NCBI RefSeq assembly: GCF_011075055.1
Contig: NW_025401140.1
Coordinates: 158,776 to 222,775 of the forward strand
Origin: Mangifera indica
Lineage: Eukaryota > Streptophyta > Magnoliopsida > Sapindales > Anacardiaceae
Direction: 5' to 3'
Length of the DNA: 64,000 bases
The position numbers were made by a program, and so were the translations under genes. Under the pieces are notes generated by a model. It saw only the letters and a program-made list of their open reading frames with translations. It searched no databases and was not told the DNA's origin. This document shows, piece after piece, positions 1 through 12,229 of this stretch (positions are counted from its first letter, which is position 1; each line of letters begins with the position of its first letter).

Positions 1-3000
1 TTTGGAGAACAATCTCAAGTTATTTTCATTCAAAAGCTGAAGTGATTTTTATCTCCCAACCAACATTAGTTTCTGCAATTTATTATCTAACTGCCCCAAG
101 CTTATACTGATTGAATGCTTCTTCAAAAATTATTCCCAATTTGCTAGCTTAATGAAGCCCGCAAATACATTAGCATAATTTCGCACAACCGGTTGTTTAT
201 ATGATTGTAGTGAATGGCATGATTGATTCATTAATCTTTACCATTGGTATTGTAATTTATCTTGTAAAAGATTGTAAATTGTCTACATTAATTGGTTGTA
301 AAAAATCTTATCAATACATATCAAACAAACGAGTAGAATTAGCTCTTGCTTTTTGGATTTTCAAAAGTTTCCCTTCAACTATAAAAAATGAGTAATAATT
401 AATATATTAATGATGAGTATTAATAAGTACTAACAGGTTGATGTTTTATTTTATGGTGAATGATTTTGAATTAAAAATAAATTAAATAATTAAATATTTG
501 AATTATAAGATAACAAGTTAGTTTTAAATACTCGTTAATATTAATCGTTAGAACATGTACTATTAATCCCAAAAAAAAACAATTTCTATTGTTTTCTCTC
601 TACTTTCTTTCTACATAAACAATCCATATCCATTGATTGCAACTCTAGAAGATCACCCTAAACAAAATAAATGAACTTGATATCAAGGAGAATAATTGGA
701 TACCAAATTTATTGGCATAATCTTGTGAGAGATTTTTGTGATATATTTTTAGCATTATTGTCAGGGTTCGTGACTTTTCATGCTGTGGACATTCATGCAC
801 TTGCCGCACTGAAACCACAGAATCTAAATGTGGTTACATATATTTAATGATGAAAAATGACGCTTTTCCAAGGAACAAAATTTGTGAAACTAACCTACCC
901 CTCGGGTTTTTAGTGGCCCCATAAATATTAAATTCATCACAAAACAGGAGATATGGTATCATTTCTATGATGCAAATGTTTGATCTCTATTACTCTAAGT
1001 AGATAAGTAGGGGTGGATTTAAACTAAGCCGTGCTTGAATTTGACTTAAATCCAAAACGATAAATTTGAACCGATTCAAATGATGAATACTAACATTAGA
1101 GAAGATGACAAATTGTCAAAAAAAAAAAAATCATTATCGAAGAAAAAGTCGAAAAAAGAGAAGAATCGTTAAAAAAGAATAGATATATTAAAGAATCATC
1201 AATGCCTCCAAACTTAAACCGAATTTATAATTAATTTTTTATTTATCGGTATAATGAAATGTTAACTATTTAATTAATATATTTAAACTTATCTTTTATA
1301 TATTTAATATGTTTTAAAAATATAATAAATATTTAATATTATTATATAAAAATATAATAATTTAATAATAGATTAAACTGGTTGATTATTGGACTGAATT
1401 GGTTAAATTGCAAGGAAGTGCAATCACTTATTTTGATTATCAATTTAATTTTAAAAACACTGGTGGAAGAGATTACAGAGTACAAATTTCTTGTAAGCAC
1501 CTTTAAATCATCCCACAAGTTGGCAAGACTAGCCACCCCACCTCCTCGTGTCAAATTTGTGATTTTGACCGTAAAATAATCTTCCCGTGGAATCGGAATC
1601 TTAAAATACAATCTAGTGTGGTAAGGTGTAGGTGAAGACCAACAAAAATAAAGTAATCACCGTACAAAAATGATTATGCAAGTCAGAGTAAAGTACACAT
1701 CATTTGCCACCACATGCACACCCTTTACTCGCGTGTCACCTTTTTTACACGTCCACAGCAGAAGCGGTCACTACTCTTCCACTCTCCTTTTCTGTTTTTT
1801 TTTTTAAATTAAAAAGTAATTTAATTTTTTACTAAATAGATTAAATTTTTTAATTAAAAAATTAGAGAATTAAAGTTAAATAATATTATATATATTTATT
1901 TTAAGTATATTAAAAAATATATACTTATATATTATTAAATATATAGTTATTACTTTATCTTTAATTTAAAATGATTTACTCATATAATGACATATATCAA
2001 ATATATAATTATTTATATATTCAAAATAAATATATAATTTTATTGATTAGATTTTCTTATTAAAAAAATTAAACTTTTATGAAATTTCATATTTTCTATA
2101 CAAATAACCAAACTTTTAATTTTCTTATTAAAAAATACTAAATAAACATAATTAGAATTTTTTTTAAAGTCAAATGATTAATTTGATAATTTAAATTAGA
2201 TATTGTGAAAGTTTAATTATTTAATAAAAAATTAGAAAATTAGTTTATTTAGTAGAAAATTTTAAAAGTTCAAAAAAAAAAAAAGAAATTATAACAATTC
2301 AAAAAAATAGTGTGGCAATTTGACATTTTCAAATGTTATTATCTTTATTATACAAAATATGTGACTGTTGATGTGAAATTTTGTACAAATGATGAGTATA
2401 GAAGACAGAGGCGTGATGTTACTACAGGATAATAAGTGTGTGGAAATAAATGTGTAATTGTATGCAATCAACCGAAGAAATGAAGTAGTGTTTTTTTAAA
2501 GTAACCTGACTCATTGCTCGGTAGCATGGGTCCACTATTATGTAATTTACTCTTTTGCCCAAAATGTAGTAGACAAATTGTAGATCGTATGAAAGAGCCC
2601 TCGTAAGGGTTTTTTTTAGGTGTGTATATGGTCGGGTTTAATATGGTTTAAAAGTTTTTTAAATCAAATTAAATAAACAGTTTAAAAAATTATTAAACCA
2701 AATTAAACTATTTTAAATTTTAAACTAAATCAAACTAAATTGAAAAATACAGTTTAATTTAGTTTAGATTACGATTTGAATCATAATTATTAGTATTTTA
2801 TGATATACGATGCATATTATATCATATGATACGATACAAATGAAAAGTAATACTTATTATAAGGTGCATGAGGAGTGTACATGAAAATTTTTTAAATATT
2901 AAGGATGTTTATCATATTTTTTAATGGATGACATGTCAATTTAATATTTTATTAGTTTTTATTATTTTAATTTTTAAAAGACATATCATATGATATGATA

Positions 3001-3474
3001 TACAATATGATAATTTAAATTTTTGGTATAATATTTTGAAATCATTCATTTTTAAATATATATATCATTTAATAAAATTAATTAAATTATAATTTTCTAA
3101 AACATAATATATACATATAAAATAAAAATAAAATATATATAAAGAAAATGACAAAATAAATTGTACACCTAATTGCTTATTAGAAAATTCTGTCAAATAT
3201 AATTATATATATTTTTAAAAAATACGATTTACGGTTTGGTTTGGTTTGAAAATCATACAAATCGTAATCCCAACTGAAAAAAAAAAAGTTTGGAAAATTT
3301 AAACCCAAACCAATCCAAACCATAATATTTAAGTGGTTCAGTTTGATTATATACTTTGAGTTAAATTATATATACCCCTAGGTTTTACAACTTCACTACC
3401 TCTCCATAATCCTTCATTCATGAGACCAGAAGATGAAGTTAATTGACAAAATTACATCCCTAAAACTTTAGACT
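1..3474. other. AT-rich intergenic DNA, no gene seen
   Basis: No open frame here has recognisable protein features; the longest are 60-90 codons of low-complexity AT-rich sequence. There are several A/T homopolymers. Around 2610-3340 there are words such as AAACCAAACC near one end and GGTTTAATATGGTTT near the other, which suggest an old hAT-type MITE, but I could not fix its ends. Confidence 0.6.
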
Positions 3475-3483
3475 TAAACCATA

Positions 3484-4461
3484 CGCCAAGGACTATTTCC
3501 CACCCAAATTTTAATGCCAAGACAAATAAACATTTATGGGGTTTGAAAAATCTAAAATCTCATCTGTTGGTCAACTGTCATTAGAATTTTCTATTAAAAG
3601 TAAGGTTAAATCTTTATTTTACTAATAATATTAAAAATTATAAAATATATTATATTTTCCCCTCTAAGTTTTAAAAACCAGCAATTTTACTCTTGTCTAA
3701 AGTTTTCTTATTTTGAAAAGTAACATCCCTCTCCCCTCCCCCAAAACCTAGGGTTTGTTTCTTCAACCCTCCAACCACCATATCTAACGTCAATGACCTC
3801 CCCTCTCCACCTTAAATTGTTTCTAGCTTTGTCTCTTCTCCAATCAGATCCACTCCTTAATGGTGCAAGATTTTGTCAAATTCAAACAAATCATTGTCTA
3901 GATGATGATGCATCTAGATGATTCGTCTGGATATGTCGATGACACTAAATGATTTGTTTGGAGCCATCGACGCATCTAGATTTGACAAAATTTGGCATCG
4001 TTGACTCATCCAGATTTGATGAAATCTAGTGCCATTGACGCATCTAGACTTTATGAAATTTGGTGTCATCGACGAGTGGATCCTACCGAATATGTGAAAA
4101 GATAAAGCCGACAACAGTTTAGAGTTGAGATAGGAGGTCGTTAACGTTGAAGATGGTAGTCGGAAGGGTAAAGAATAAAATCTTAGGTTTTGGGGGGGGG
4201 GGGGAGAGGGGTGGGAATGTAACTTTTCAAAGTTAAAAAATTTTACGTTAAGGAGAAGTTATTAGTTTTTAAAACTTATAGGGGAAAGTGTAATAATTTT
4301 ATTATTTTTTAATATTATTAATAAAATAACAATTTCACCCATGTCTCTAATAGAAAATTTCTATTACAATTGACCAATGAATAGGATTTTAAGTTTTTGA
4401 AACTTTATATATATGATTTTGATAGTACATTAAAACTTAAATAGGAAATAGTCCTTCGGCC
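3484..4461. mobile_element. Foldback (long-TIR) MITE with 9-bp target duplication
   Basis: The 978-bp element starts CGCCAAGGACTATTTCC and ends with the inverse of GGCCGAAGGACTATTTCC. Both ends are flanked by the direct repeat TAAACCATA (3475-3483 and 4462-4470). The inverted similarity extends inward for several hundred bases on each side (about 3484-3880 against 4090-4461), with C-rich tracts on one arm matched by G-rich tracts on the other. No transposase frame is present. A 9-bp duplication is the usual Mutator-superfamily footprint, so this is most likely a non-autonomous MULE-type foldback. Related ends recur near 17030-18296, 21606 and 45490-46225. Confidence 0.8.
3969..4070. repeat. 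34-bp minisatellite, three units
   Basis: Three consecutive 34-base units start at 3969, 4003 and 4037. Each opens GAC(G/T)CATC(T/C)AGA and ends in a variant of GCATCGTT, with several substitutions between units; a degenerate flank extends both ways. They sit in the central spacer of the foldback element, between its inverted arms. Confidence 0.75.
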
Positions 4462-4470
4462 TAAACCATA

Positions 4471-5879
4471 TCTTGAACTATCTTACCTCAAGCCCAAGTT
4501 TGACTGTTTTCATCCTCAATTAAAAAAAAAAAGAAAAGAAAAAGACAATCTCACCAGATTTGAACCTTATAATTGAATCAAATAATCCGATATGATAGTT
4601 AAAATAATAAAATTATACTTATATACTTTTAGTACATAATTTGAGTATATAAATAATATATTATTACATAATTAGATGATTTTAAATTAAAGATAAAATA
4701 ATATTTAACACATAATAACACATCATCTGTGTACCTAAATTATATACCCAAAATATAAACACATAACATTGCTCTAATTAAAATAATTTTTAACTTTGAT
4801 CAATCATACTGACCATTGATTCAAAGTCAATTCAGTCTAATTAAAATAAATTTTAACTTTAATTAATCATACTTGACCTCTGATGGTGTATCTAATTTAA
4901 ATAATGTTTTATTATTAAAATTGAAAAATTATTTTGAAGATATATATATTTTTGGTAACCATTTTGAAGATGAATTATTTAAAAGATTACTAAGTATAAA
5001 TTATTGTTATATTTTATAAAATTTGATAAAAATTAATAAATATATAATTATTATATTTAATTAAAAGTAATAAAATAATATTGAAATATTATTTTATTTA
5101 AATGCTTATAATTATTATAAAATATACTTCATATTATTTATTATATTAATTAAAAATAAAGGTATTTTTATCTTAAAAATTTAATAAGTAATAACAAAAT
5201 TAAAATTATCAAAATAATCTTTAAATACCTAAGATAGAGATGATAATAAAAGTAACTTTTAAAATATCTGTTACGTTACTATTTTTAATTAAAAAATTAT
5301 TAAAATTTTTATTATTGATAAATTAAATAAAATAATTTTTATAATAAAATATAAAATATCAGAATACTCTTTATATACAGTAAACAAAACCCTGTTAAAT
5401 TGTTTGAAACGATAATAATATTATTTTGGTAATATTTTTGTGGAATACTGAAGTGCAAAGTTTTTATCACATGCACTTGATTTTACCTATGACACATCAT
5501 TTCATACATTTTTTTATTATTTAAAACATTTTTACAAAAAAACTGAAAAAAGGGTAATTTTTAATAATTTGTGAAAACATAAAAATCAAATAATAAAAAC
5601 AACTTTGACAGAAATTGAATGCGGATTTGTTGCCAGATCAACTTTATAATGTCAGCAAAGCTTTACTTTCGGACTCCCTTTCACTGTAAACCATAACCCG
5701 AGCCAAAAAAAAATAATAATAATAATAAACGGAGCTGTCTTTTGAAGCAACCAAGCATTTCTTTATGGGATCCTCGTTCTTGTATGCAAAGATTCAATCT
5801 TTGTTCATTCTGTGAACTGATTTTTTTTTTTTTTCATTTTATTATATATTCAATATAAACATTTTTTAAGTTAATGGGC
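4471..5879. other. AT-rich intergenic DNA upstream of PP2C
   Basis: Very AT-rich sequence with no supported coding region. A short AAT-trinucleotide run lies at about 5710-5728, and a T-run followed by a TATA-like stretch lies near 5821-5860. The latter could be the core promoter of the phosphatase gene. Confidence 0.5.
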
Positions 5880-6569
5880 TTTACAGTTCATATCTTGTCA
5901 CCAAAACGCGTTGCGTTTCCGTGTTGATATCTTCCTCTTCTTCTTTCTTTTGTTTGGCTGCAACGTGAATACTGCTGCTTTTGTTGTTGTTAGCAGATCT
6001 GCATTTTGGCTTTGGTCCAAAGGCCACTTTGACATTCTCGTTGGTAATGCCTTTGGAAGTTTGTTCTTTGTTTGCTTGTTGAGAAAAATGAGGCAAAAAG
6101 TTTTGAGACTTTATAAATCTTTTGTTTCAAGTTGGCATCTTTAGTTGTTATTTATGGTATAGTTTTAAGTTTTTTGTTTGACTGATTTTAATTTAATAAA
6201 TATATTAGAGCAATGTGGTGGTTTTAGGTTCACTGATTTATTGTTCTGAGTGAAGTTTTTGTGAATTTTCTTTGTTTTGAAGGTATGATTTGTTTTGTTA
6301 TCTGGGTAAGCTTATATTTGTTTCTGGTTTTGTGGCTGATGATGCCGATCAAGTGGGGAACTTAATTAGTGTTGAATTTCAAGAAGTGATTTTGTTATAG
6401 TTTGAAGTTTTGGGTCAAGATAGTGAATTTTTTAGTAGAAAGAATTTGGATTTTGATTGAGTAGGAGTGAGTTTGATCTCAAGTTGTTGAGACATAATAC
6501 GCTTGTGAGGGTAAGGGTTTGGTGAATTTGAGGTATTGTGCTGCAGCCAAAGACATTGAAGTGGTAAAT
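5880..6569 (+). other. Probable 5' leader of the PP2C gene
   Basis: This stretch is less AT-rich than its surroundings and is rich in TTTG/GTTT words typical of plant leader introns. A CTGCAG that could serve as an acceptor lies near 6541-6546, just before the start codon. I infer a non-coding first exon followed by a leader intron, but the exact donor is not clear. The short open frames here have no family resemblance. Confidence 0.35.
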
Positions 6570-9500
6570 ATGGCATCTAGAGAAGGGAAGCGTCATCATC
6601 ATCATCATCATCATCATGATCTTGTGCCTCTTGCTGCTTTGATCAGCAGAGAGATGATGAGTGAGAAGATGGAGAAGCCGACTATTAGATATGGGCATGC
6701 GGCTCAATCTAGGAAAGGAGAGGATTATTTCTTGATTAAGACAGATTGTCAAAGAGTACCTGGGAATTCGTCATCTACTTTCTCTGTCTTTGCGGTAACT
6801 CTTGGCCCTTTTCTCGTGGAGATCTTAGTTTTTATGTATTGACTGCCATGTTATCTTGTTTTGTTGATGCCTAGGGTCATAAATTTTATGTTATCTTTCT
6901 AGCTTACCTTCACTTAATTTAAATATTCTAGCCAATTATCTAACTTGTTGAATGAATTACAGTAAACCTTATTTAGATTTATGGATCCGATAGATGTGCT
7001 TCATTTTTCCAGGATGTAGAGTTTTAGATTTCATCCTTCTTTAGCTGTATTAATCTTTATTGTTCGGTATGATTTACTGTTTACTCCTAATTTCAGATCT
7101 TTGATGGGCACAATGGGAATGCTGCAGCAATTTATACAAGAGAACATTTGTTGAATCATGTGTTGGGCGCTATTCCTCATGGGCTTGGGTGGGATGAGTG
7201 GCTTCAGGCTTTACCTCGGGCTTTAGTTGCGGGATTTGTGAAGGCAGACAAGGAATTTCAGAGCAGAGGCATGGAATTGGCCTATTTTTTTATTATTTAT
7301 ATTTGAACTTCCTTGTCATGAGTTTAAGGAAAACTAACTAATACTATCTATAATTGCTTAATCATCTTCAGGAGAAACGTCTGGAACCACAGCAACATTT
7401 GTCATAGTTGACAGATGGACTGTGACGGTTGCATCTGTAGGAGACTCTCGTTGCATATTAGATGCCCAAGGTGGTGTCATTACCACCTTAACGGTTGACC
7501 ATAGACTCGAAGAGAATGTGGAAGAGTGTGTATCTACCTCAAAGCTTAGTTTCTTCCTGTAATCTGGATGGAAATAATAATTGGTTATTCTGTGACTGCA
7601 GGAGAGAACGCGTAACTGCAAGCGGGGGTGAAGTTGGGAGGCTTAGCATTGTTGGTGGTGCTGAGGTGAGATGCTTTCACATATTCCTCATTTACCAAAG
7701 TTTCTTTCATTAATGTTAAACAACATGATTTCTTTCTTCCCTTTTCATATTATTATCCTTTGCGGTGTTATAATATTTGCTTAATCTGTACAGATTGGTC
7801 CACTACGTTGTTGGCCTGGTGGTTTATGCCTTTCGAGGTCAATTGGAGATATGGATGTTGGAGAGTTTATAGTACCGATACCATATGTCAAACAAGTGAA
7901 GGTATCCATTTAATTTTATGTTGTAAACTTGTGAAGCATTGATTTCTTTTCTTTGTCTATGAATCCTCTGCGTTTGAGATTGAAAATACTACACAAGTCT
8001 TTAGAATGAATTCTAACATTGTTCATTTTTATAAAAGCTATCTAATGCGGGGGGGAGGCTCATTATTGCTTCTGATGGAATCTGGGATGCCCTATCCTCA
8101 GAAATGGCTGCACAATCTTGCCACGGATTGCCAGCTGAACTTGCTGCTAGACAAGTTGTGAAGGTGAATTAAGAATTTGATGCTTTAAAATTTTGCAGTG
8201 CTAGCTCTGTATATAGTTAGGTGCTTAACTTTTGTTTTAACTGATTTTCAACCCAGTTTCTTATTCCATTTGATCAATTATTTGTTCAGGAAGCCTTACG
8301 GACAAGGGGCCTAAAAGATGACACGACTTGCATAGTTGTTGACATAATTCCTCCAGACAATTCAGTACCGCCTTTGACTCCACCCAAAAAGCAGAACAAG
8401 TTTAGGGCACTTCTTTTTAGAAAGAAGTCCAATGATTCTGCAAATAAACTCTCTAAGAAACTTTCAGCTGTAGGAATAGTTGAAGAACTGTTTGAAGAAG
8501 GGTCAGCAATGCTAGATGAAAGGTTAGTAGTTCCTCTGCTTTTCTGAATTTTTGTTTTGTGATTGATTGTAGAGGCTCATGACTGTGCATTGATTTCTAA
8601 TCTGGTTTTCCATCTGTGGTTCTTGCTTGTCAGAATGCTGCTTGTTCTAAATTTAAATTAGGGGTATCTAGTCTACAATAATACATGTATAAACGGTTGG
8701 GTACTAACGGATATAAACAAATTGTCGTGTTATCATGTGATATAAAGTAAATAATCAAATTATCTAATTATATGATGATATGTTGGTTTGTTTGTATCCA
8801 TTAATATCCACTGTTTGCACCTATTGTATTACTCTTTAGTTTAGGATTTCAATTGGAATTGATGAGACACATGAAAAGAAAAGCAGTAGATAAGGCCAAT
8901 GTCCTACTAAAAGTCATGTTTGCGACATCTTTTTGAATGTGCAAAATTTTAAACCTTTTCTTTGGACTTAATTTTGTCATTTCCAGGATTGATAATAGGT
9001 TCTCCCAACCACTGTAAAAGACATTAGCCTTAAATTTGAATCTTACCGGTATATATATCATAGGACTTCTTAGTCAGTGAAGGGTTTGTGTAAATTTTGG
9101 TCCAACAAACTATCAAAACATTGTTCGTTTTTGACACATTCTATAACGGTTTTGTTTTTGAACATTACAACTTAGAAAGTGTCTTAACAGTTTGGGAGTT
9201 CACAAATTGTTTAACCAATATTCTGTAATCATCCCCAAGCGACATGGGATGTCTATATATACCTAAGATTTCTTCCATGTTTTGTCATATGGAATTTGCC
9301 TGGATGCACAAGGTAGTTCCTAAGTGCATAGTTTTTGAAGTGGAATCATGGAATTAATTTGAGAGAACAAGACTGGTTTTGCTTTATATGATAGCCATTC
9401 TGAAAAAGTTGTGCATGCGTCAAATGCCTCTGCTGAAACTTCAGAAAGTATTTGCTCTTTGTAACTATCATGCATCTTTTGTTGCCTAATCTAAAAATTT

Positions 9501-9821
9501 TCCAATACTTCGATTCTTGTCAACTGAATATTTATTTTGTGATAAGCTTGTGATCTGTATGTTTATCAACATTGAACTCATTGCTTTTCAATATCTTGTA
9601 GACTGGGAAACGATGAACCTACCACACAATCAACGTCCGGTCTTTTCATGTGTGCCGTATGCCAAGTTGACCTTGCACCAAGTGAAGGCATCTCAGTTCA
9701 TGCTGGTTCCATTTTCTCTACCAGCTCAAAACCCTGGCAAGGACCTTTTCTTTGTGCTGATTGTCGTAATAAGAAGGATGCCATGGAAGGAAAACGTCCT
9801 AGCGGAATTAAAGTGTCATAA
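6570..9821 (+). CDS. Protein phosphatase 2C, P2C12/P2C15-like clade
   Basis: A Mg/Mn-dependent Ser/Thr phosphatase of the PPM/PP2C family, probably soluble (no signal peptide or membrane segment). Eight exons join in frame: 6570-6794, 7097-7268, 7372-7525, 7602-7665, 7794-7901, 8038-8163, 8290-8522 and 9602-9821, giving 433 aa, the usual length for this clade. Visible motifs in order are DGHNG (about residue 78, metal ligands), SGTTA, SVGDSR, CLSRSIGD, ASDGIWD and DDTTC. The C-terminus carries two CxxC pairs (MCAVC and LCADC). The chosen start is followed by eight His codons. Intron 2 begins GC rather than GT. The sequence strongly recalls Arabidopsis At1g47380 and At1g68410, from memory. Target proteins cannot be told from sequence. 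The longest intron (8523-9601) is AT-rich. Confidence 0.93.
6594..6617 (+). repeat. (CAT)8 coding microsatellite
   Basis: Eight perfect CAT codons encode His residues 9-16 of the phosphatase. A pure trinucleotide tract of this kind is prone to length change, so the His count may vary between alleles. The antisense frame reads as a methionine run, which is an artefact. Confidence 0.95.
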
Positions 9822-10829
9822 TTTCCTTTTTTATTTTATTTTTTTAACTCCCTTATTCTTTCTCCCTGCATTCTAATTTTTTGTACCCAAATCCCTCTAG
9901 GATAGCCAATTTATTGAACCTTACTACATCAGTTGTATATGTAATATACAAAATAATGTAAAATAAGTTTTACTGGTTAAAGAGAGTTAATTGAGGATAA
10001 CACTAATTGAATTTTCGGATTTCTCAAGGGAAATGAGTTCGTTGTGCGCTTTTGATATTCACTGTTTGTAAATGCAGTATTACTTTATATTAATTTCATT
10101 TCTAACTAATCTCTAGCTATTCAATCATGGGGCAGCTCAAGGAATGTGGCTCTGTATACTGACCGTATATCTTGGTATAACCTTCTCATGAGGGTGATGA
10201 TAGGTCTTTGCTCGTGGGTCATGTTATAACATCTCCTCCCCCTAGTTGAGGTTCATAATAATTTGTTACAACCTATGTATATTGGATTGTAATAATTAAC
10301 CATTTATTATTAATTTTGAACAAGATATTGGACATGAGAGATCATCGGTTGAGAGTTTTTCACGTACACTATCCCTAATCATAGAGGTAAGTACAATATT
10401 GTTCTTAAGTCAGTTGAATGCAATTCAGTTTAAAAGGGTGATTAATAATTTTTTATTCTATCTTTTTAGGATAAATGTTTGTTCTTCCTTGTAGAGCTAC
10501 CCCCCAATGCTAGGAAAGGAGTGAATGACATTGTCTTATAGGGGGATGAGTTGGTTGATCTCTCATCATAAGGTGATCCTTATGAGGTACACACATAAAT
10601 AAGATGCAGATTTATTTATATATGTTTGCCAAACAAAAAAATTGAAGGTTATTTATAAACATTATGTTCCTTCTCTAGGTAATCATGAGGGTACAAATGG
10701 TTGATTTAATAGCATAAGAGGATTTCTGGCTAAACCTTATACTTACCTACATAAAGTAACATTACTCATTCCAGCAGGTGTGTCAATTAAGATTTATTAT
10801 ATATTTAACAAATTTCTTTATTTGTGAAG
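9822..10829. other. 3' flank of PP2C and degraded sequence
   Basis: AT-rich 3' flank; AATAAT and AATAAG words near 9950-9968 could position polyadenylation. Beyond about 10130 the composition rises in GC and shows broken coding-like stretches that probably belong to the decayed element downstream. No intact gene is seen. Confidence 0.45.
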
Positions 10830-11489
10830 GTGGTGAGGACTGCTCATGGTCCAATTGTCAAGAAGGGTTTGTTTGTTTGCACCTCATACAGAAATCCACT
10901 GAAATCGAAGGTTGGACGAGTGATTCACATGGTTCTAACTATGACCACTGAGCGTAAAGAAGCATTCACAAAGTAGTACGAGGGAGCAAAATCATCTGAT
11001 GAGCAAGAGGTATACATCATTGAAGCAAAGACCAAAACAACCTTTTGGCACACGGTTGTCGAGCTAGGCTAGTGGTTAACCATTGATGCAAGTGGCTTTT
11101 ATCCAGTGACTTTATATAAATGTTTCATGTATACATAACAATTGTTGCTTTCATGTCGATTACCAATATGTGGATTTGTTGATGACACTTCTATGTCAAC
11201 ACTAGAATGAGTAGTAGGCTATCGTCTGATTGAATTAGATGACAACCCACACATTCTTCGTTAGGCTCATTGACAATGAGAACAACAAGTGGCATGCCAC
11301 CCCAATAGGTGAGTACATGTGGCTTGAGCTGTTTATGAAGATGGTAGAGACAAATTACATATCGAGATTATTTTACAGACCATAGGGGACGATCGATCAG
11401 CTATTGTATATGCATGTGGGTTATCATTAGTTATTTATATAATTAACATGTCTCCATTATAATTTTCCTATGTTTGTGGGTTTTCATAC
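10830..11489 (+). other. Degraded coding-like sequence, likely N-terminal part of the Ulp1-type pseudogene
   Basis: Interrupted frames occur here, for example from 10838 a stretch of about 43 codons before a TAG, then more codons to another TAG near 11070. I do not recognise these residues as a family. Position, strand and composition suggest they preceded the protease domain that begins at about 11490, so this is likely the remains of the same transposon gene. Confidence 0.35.
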
Positions 11490-11878
11490 GTGTAAACTTT
11501 GACTACGCTCACTAGGTTGTTAGGGTCTTTGATTTTTAATTGTGGACGATCATGGTATACGATTCGTATACGAGTTTTACAGGCAACCTCAATGAGCTTG
11601 TGCGTCAGATGAGACCATATACTAGCTACATATCAACGTTACTATAGGCCATGAGTTTTTGGACCACCGCATAGAGGATACCACAATATGATGACTTAGT
11701 AGCATGCCGAGAGAAAGATGTCCCCTAACAAGACTTTGGCTCTAACAATTACGATATATTTATGTTACGCTTCATAGAGTGTATAATAGTTGGGCAGAGT
11801 TTAAATTTCCCCCGTGAGTTCTCTAAATCGATGCGTTGGCGTTTGGCCATAGAGTTATATTTCTATTGCATTAAGTAG
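11490..11878 (+). pseudogene. Ulp1-like (C48) cysteine protease remnant carried by a MULE
   Basis: One frame keeps the C-terminal half of a Ulp1/SENP-type protease. The catalytic His is at 11510-11512, the Asp (in VYDSY) at 11561-11563, and the position of the nucleophile at 11750-11752, all in the same frame without indels. Around it the text reads QDFGSNNYDIFMLRFIEC, where the family has N-D-C-G-I-F. The catalytic Cys codon is therefore TAC (Tyr). The Trp after the His is TAG (11513-11515), and further stops lie at 11726 and elsewhere. Such Ulp1 genes are known passengers of Kaonashi-type Mutator elements. It cannot be active. The alternative of a CACTA-borne Ulp1 is less likely given the MULE transposase next door. 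Confidence 0.7.
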
Positions 11879-12229
11879 ATCACGCATTATAGATGTGGCC
11901 ATGACTTTGTATATTGGTTACATGTATGTTTATTTATGATTTTATTTATTTTGTATATGTTTTATTTACAATATTTATTGGTTATGCATAAGATTTCATG
12001 TTATATATGTTTTATAGCAAAATTATGATTGATGTTAGTAATAACAATTTACTCAATAAGTATGAATCAAAACTGAAGCAATGCATGAAACATAATAATT
12101 GATAAATAGAAATTAAGGAATGTTTGAAACATAAATAATACTAACATAATATTTCAGGGATTATATCTAATTTAAACAAGCATATCAACAAGTTAAACAT
12201 AAATAATACTAAACAAAAGGTCGAGATTG

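Noticed and set aside
6594..6617. His run as evidence of vector or tag contamination
   Set aside because: The tract is continuous with a normal plant PP2C gene and introns, and CAT-only codons fit a microsatellite.
6432..6752. Minus-strand 106-codon frame with a run of Met
   Set aside because: It is the antisense of the PP2C (CAT)8 tract and first exon; the Met run is the complement of CAT codons.
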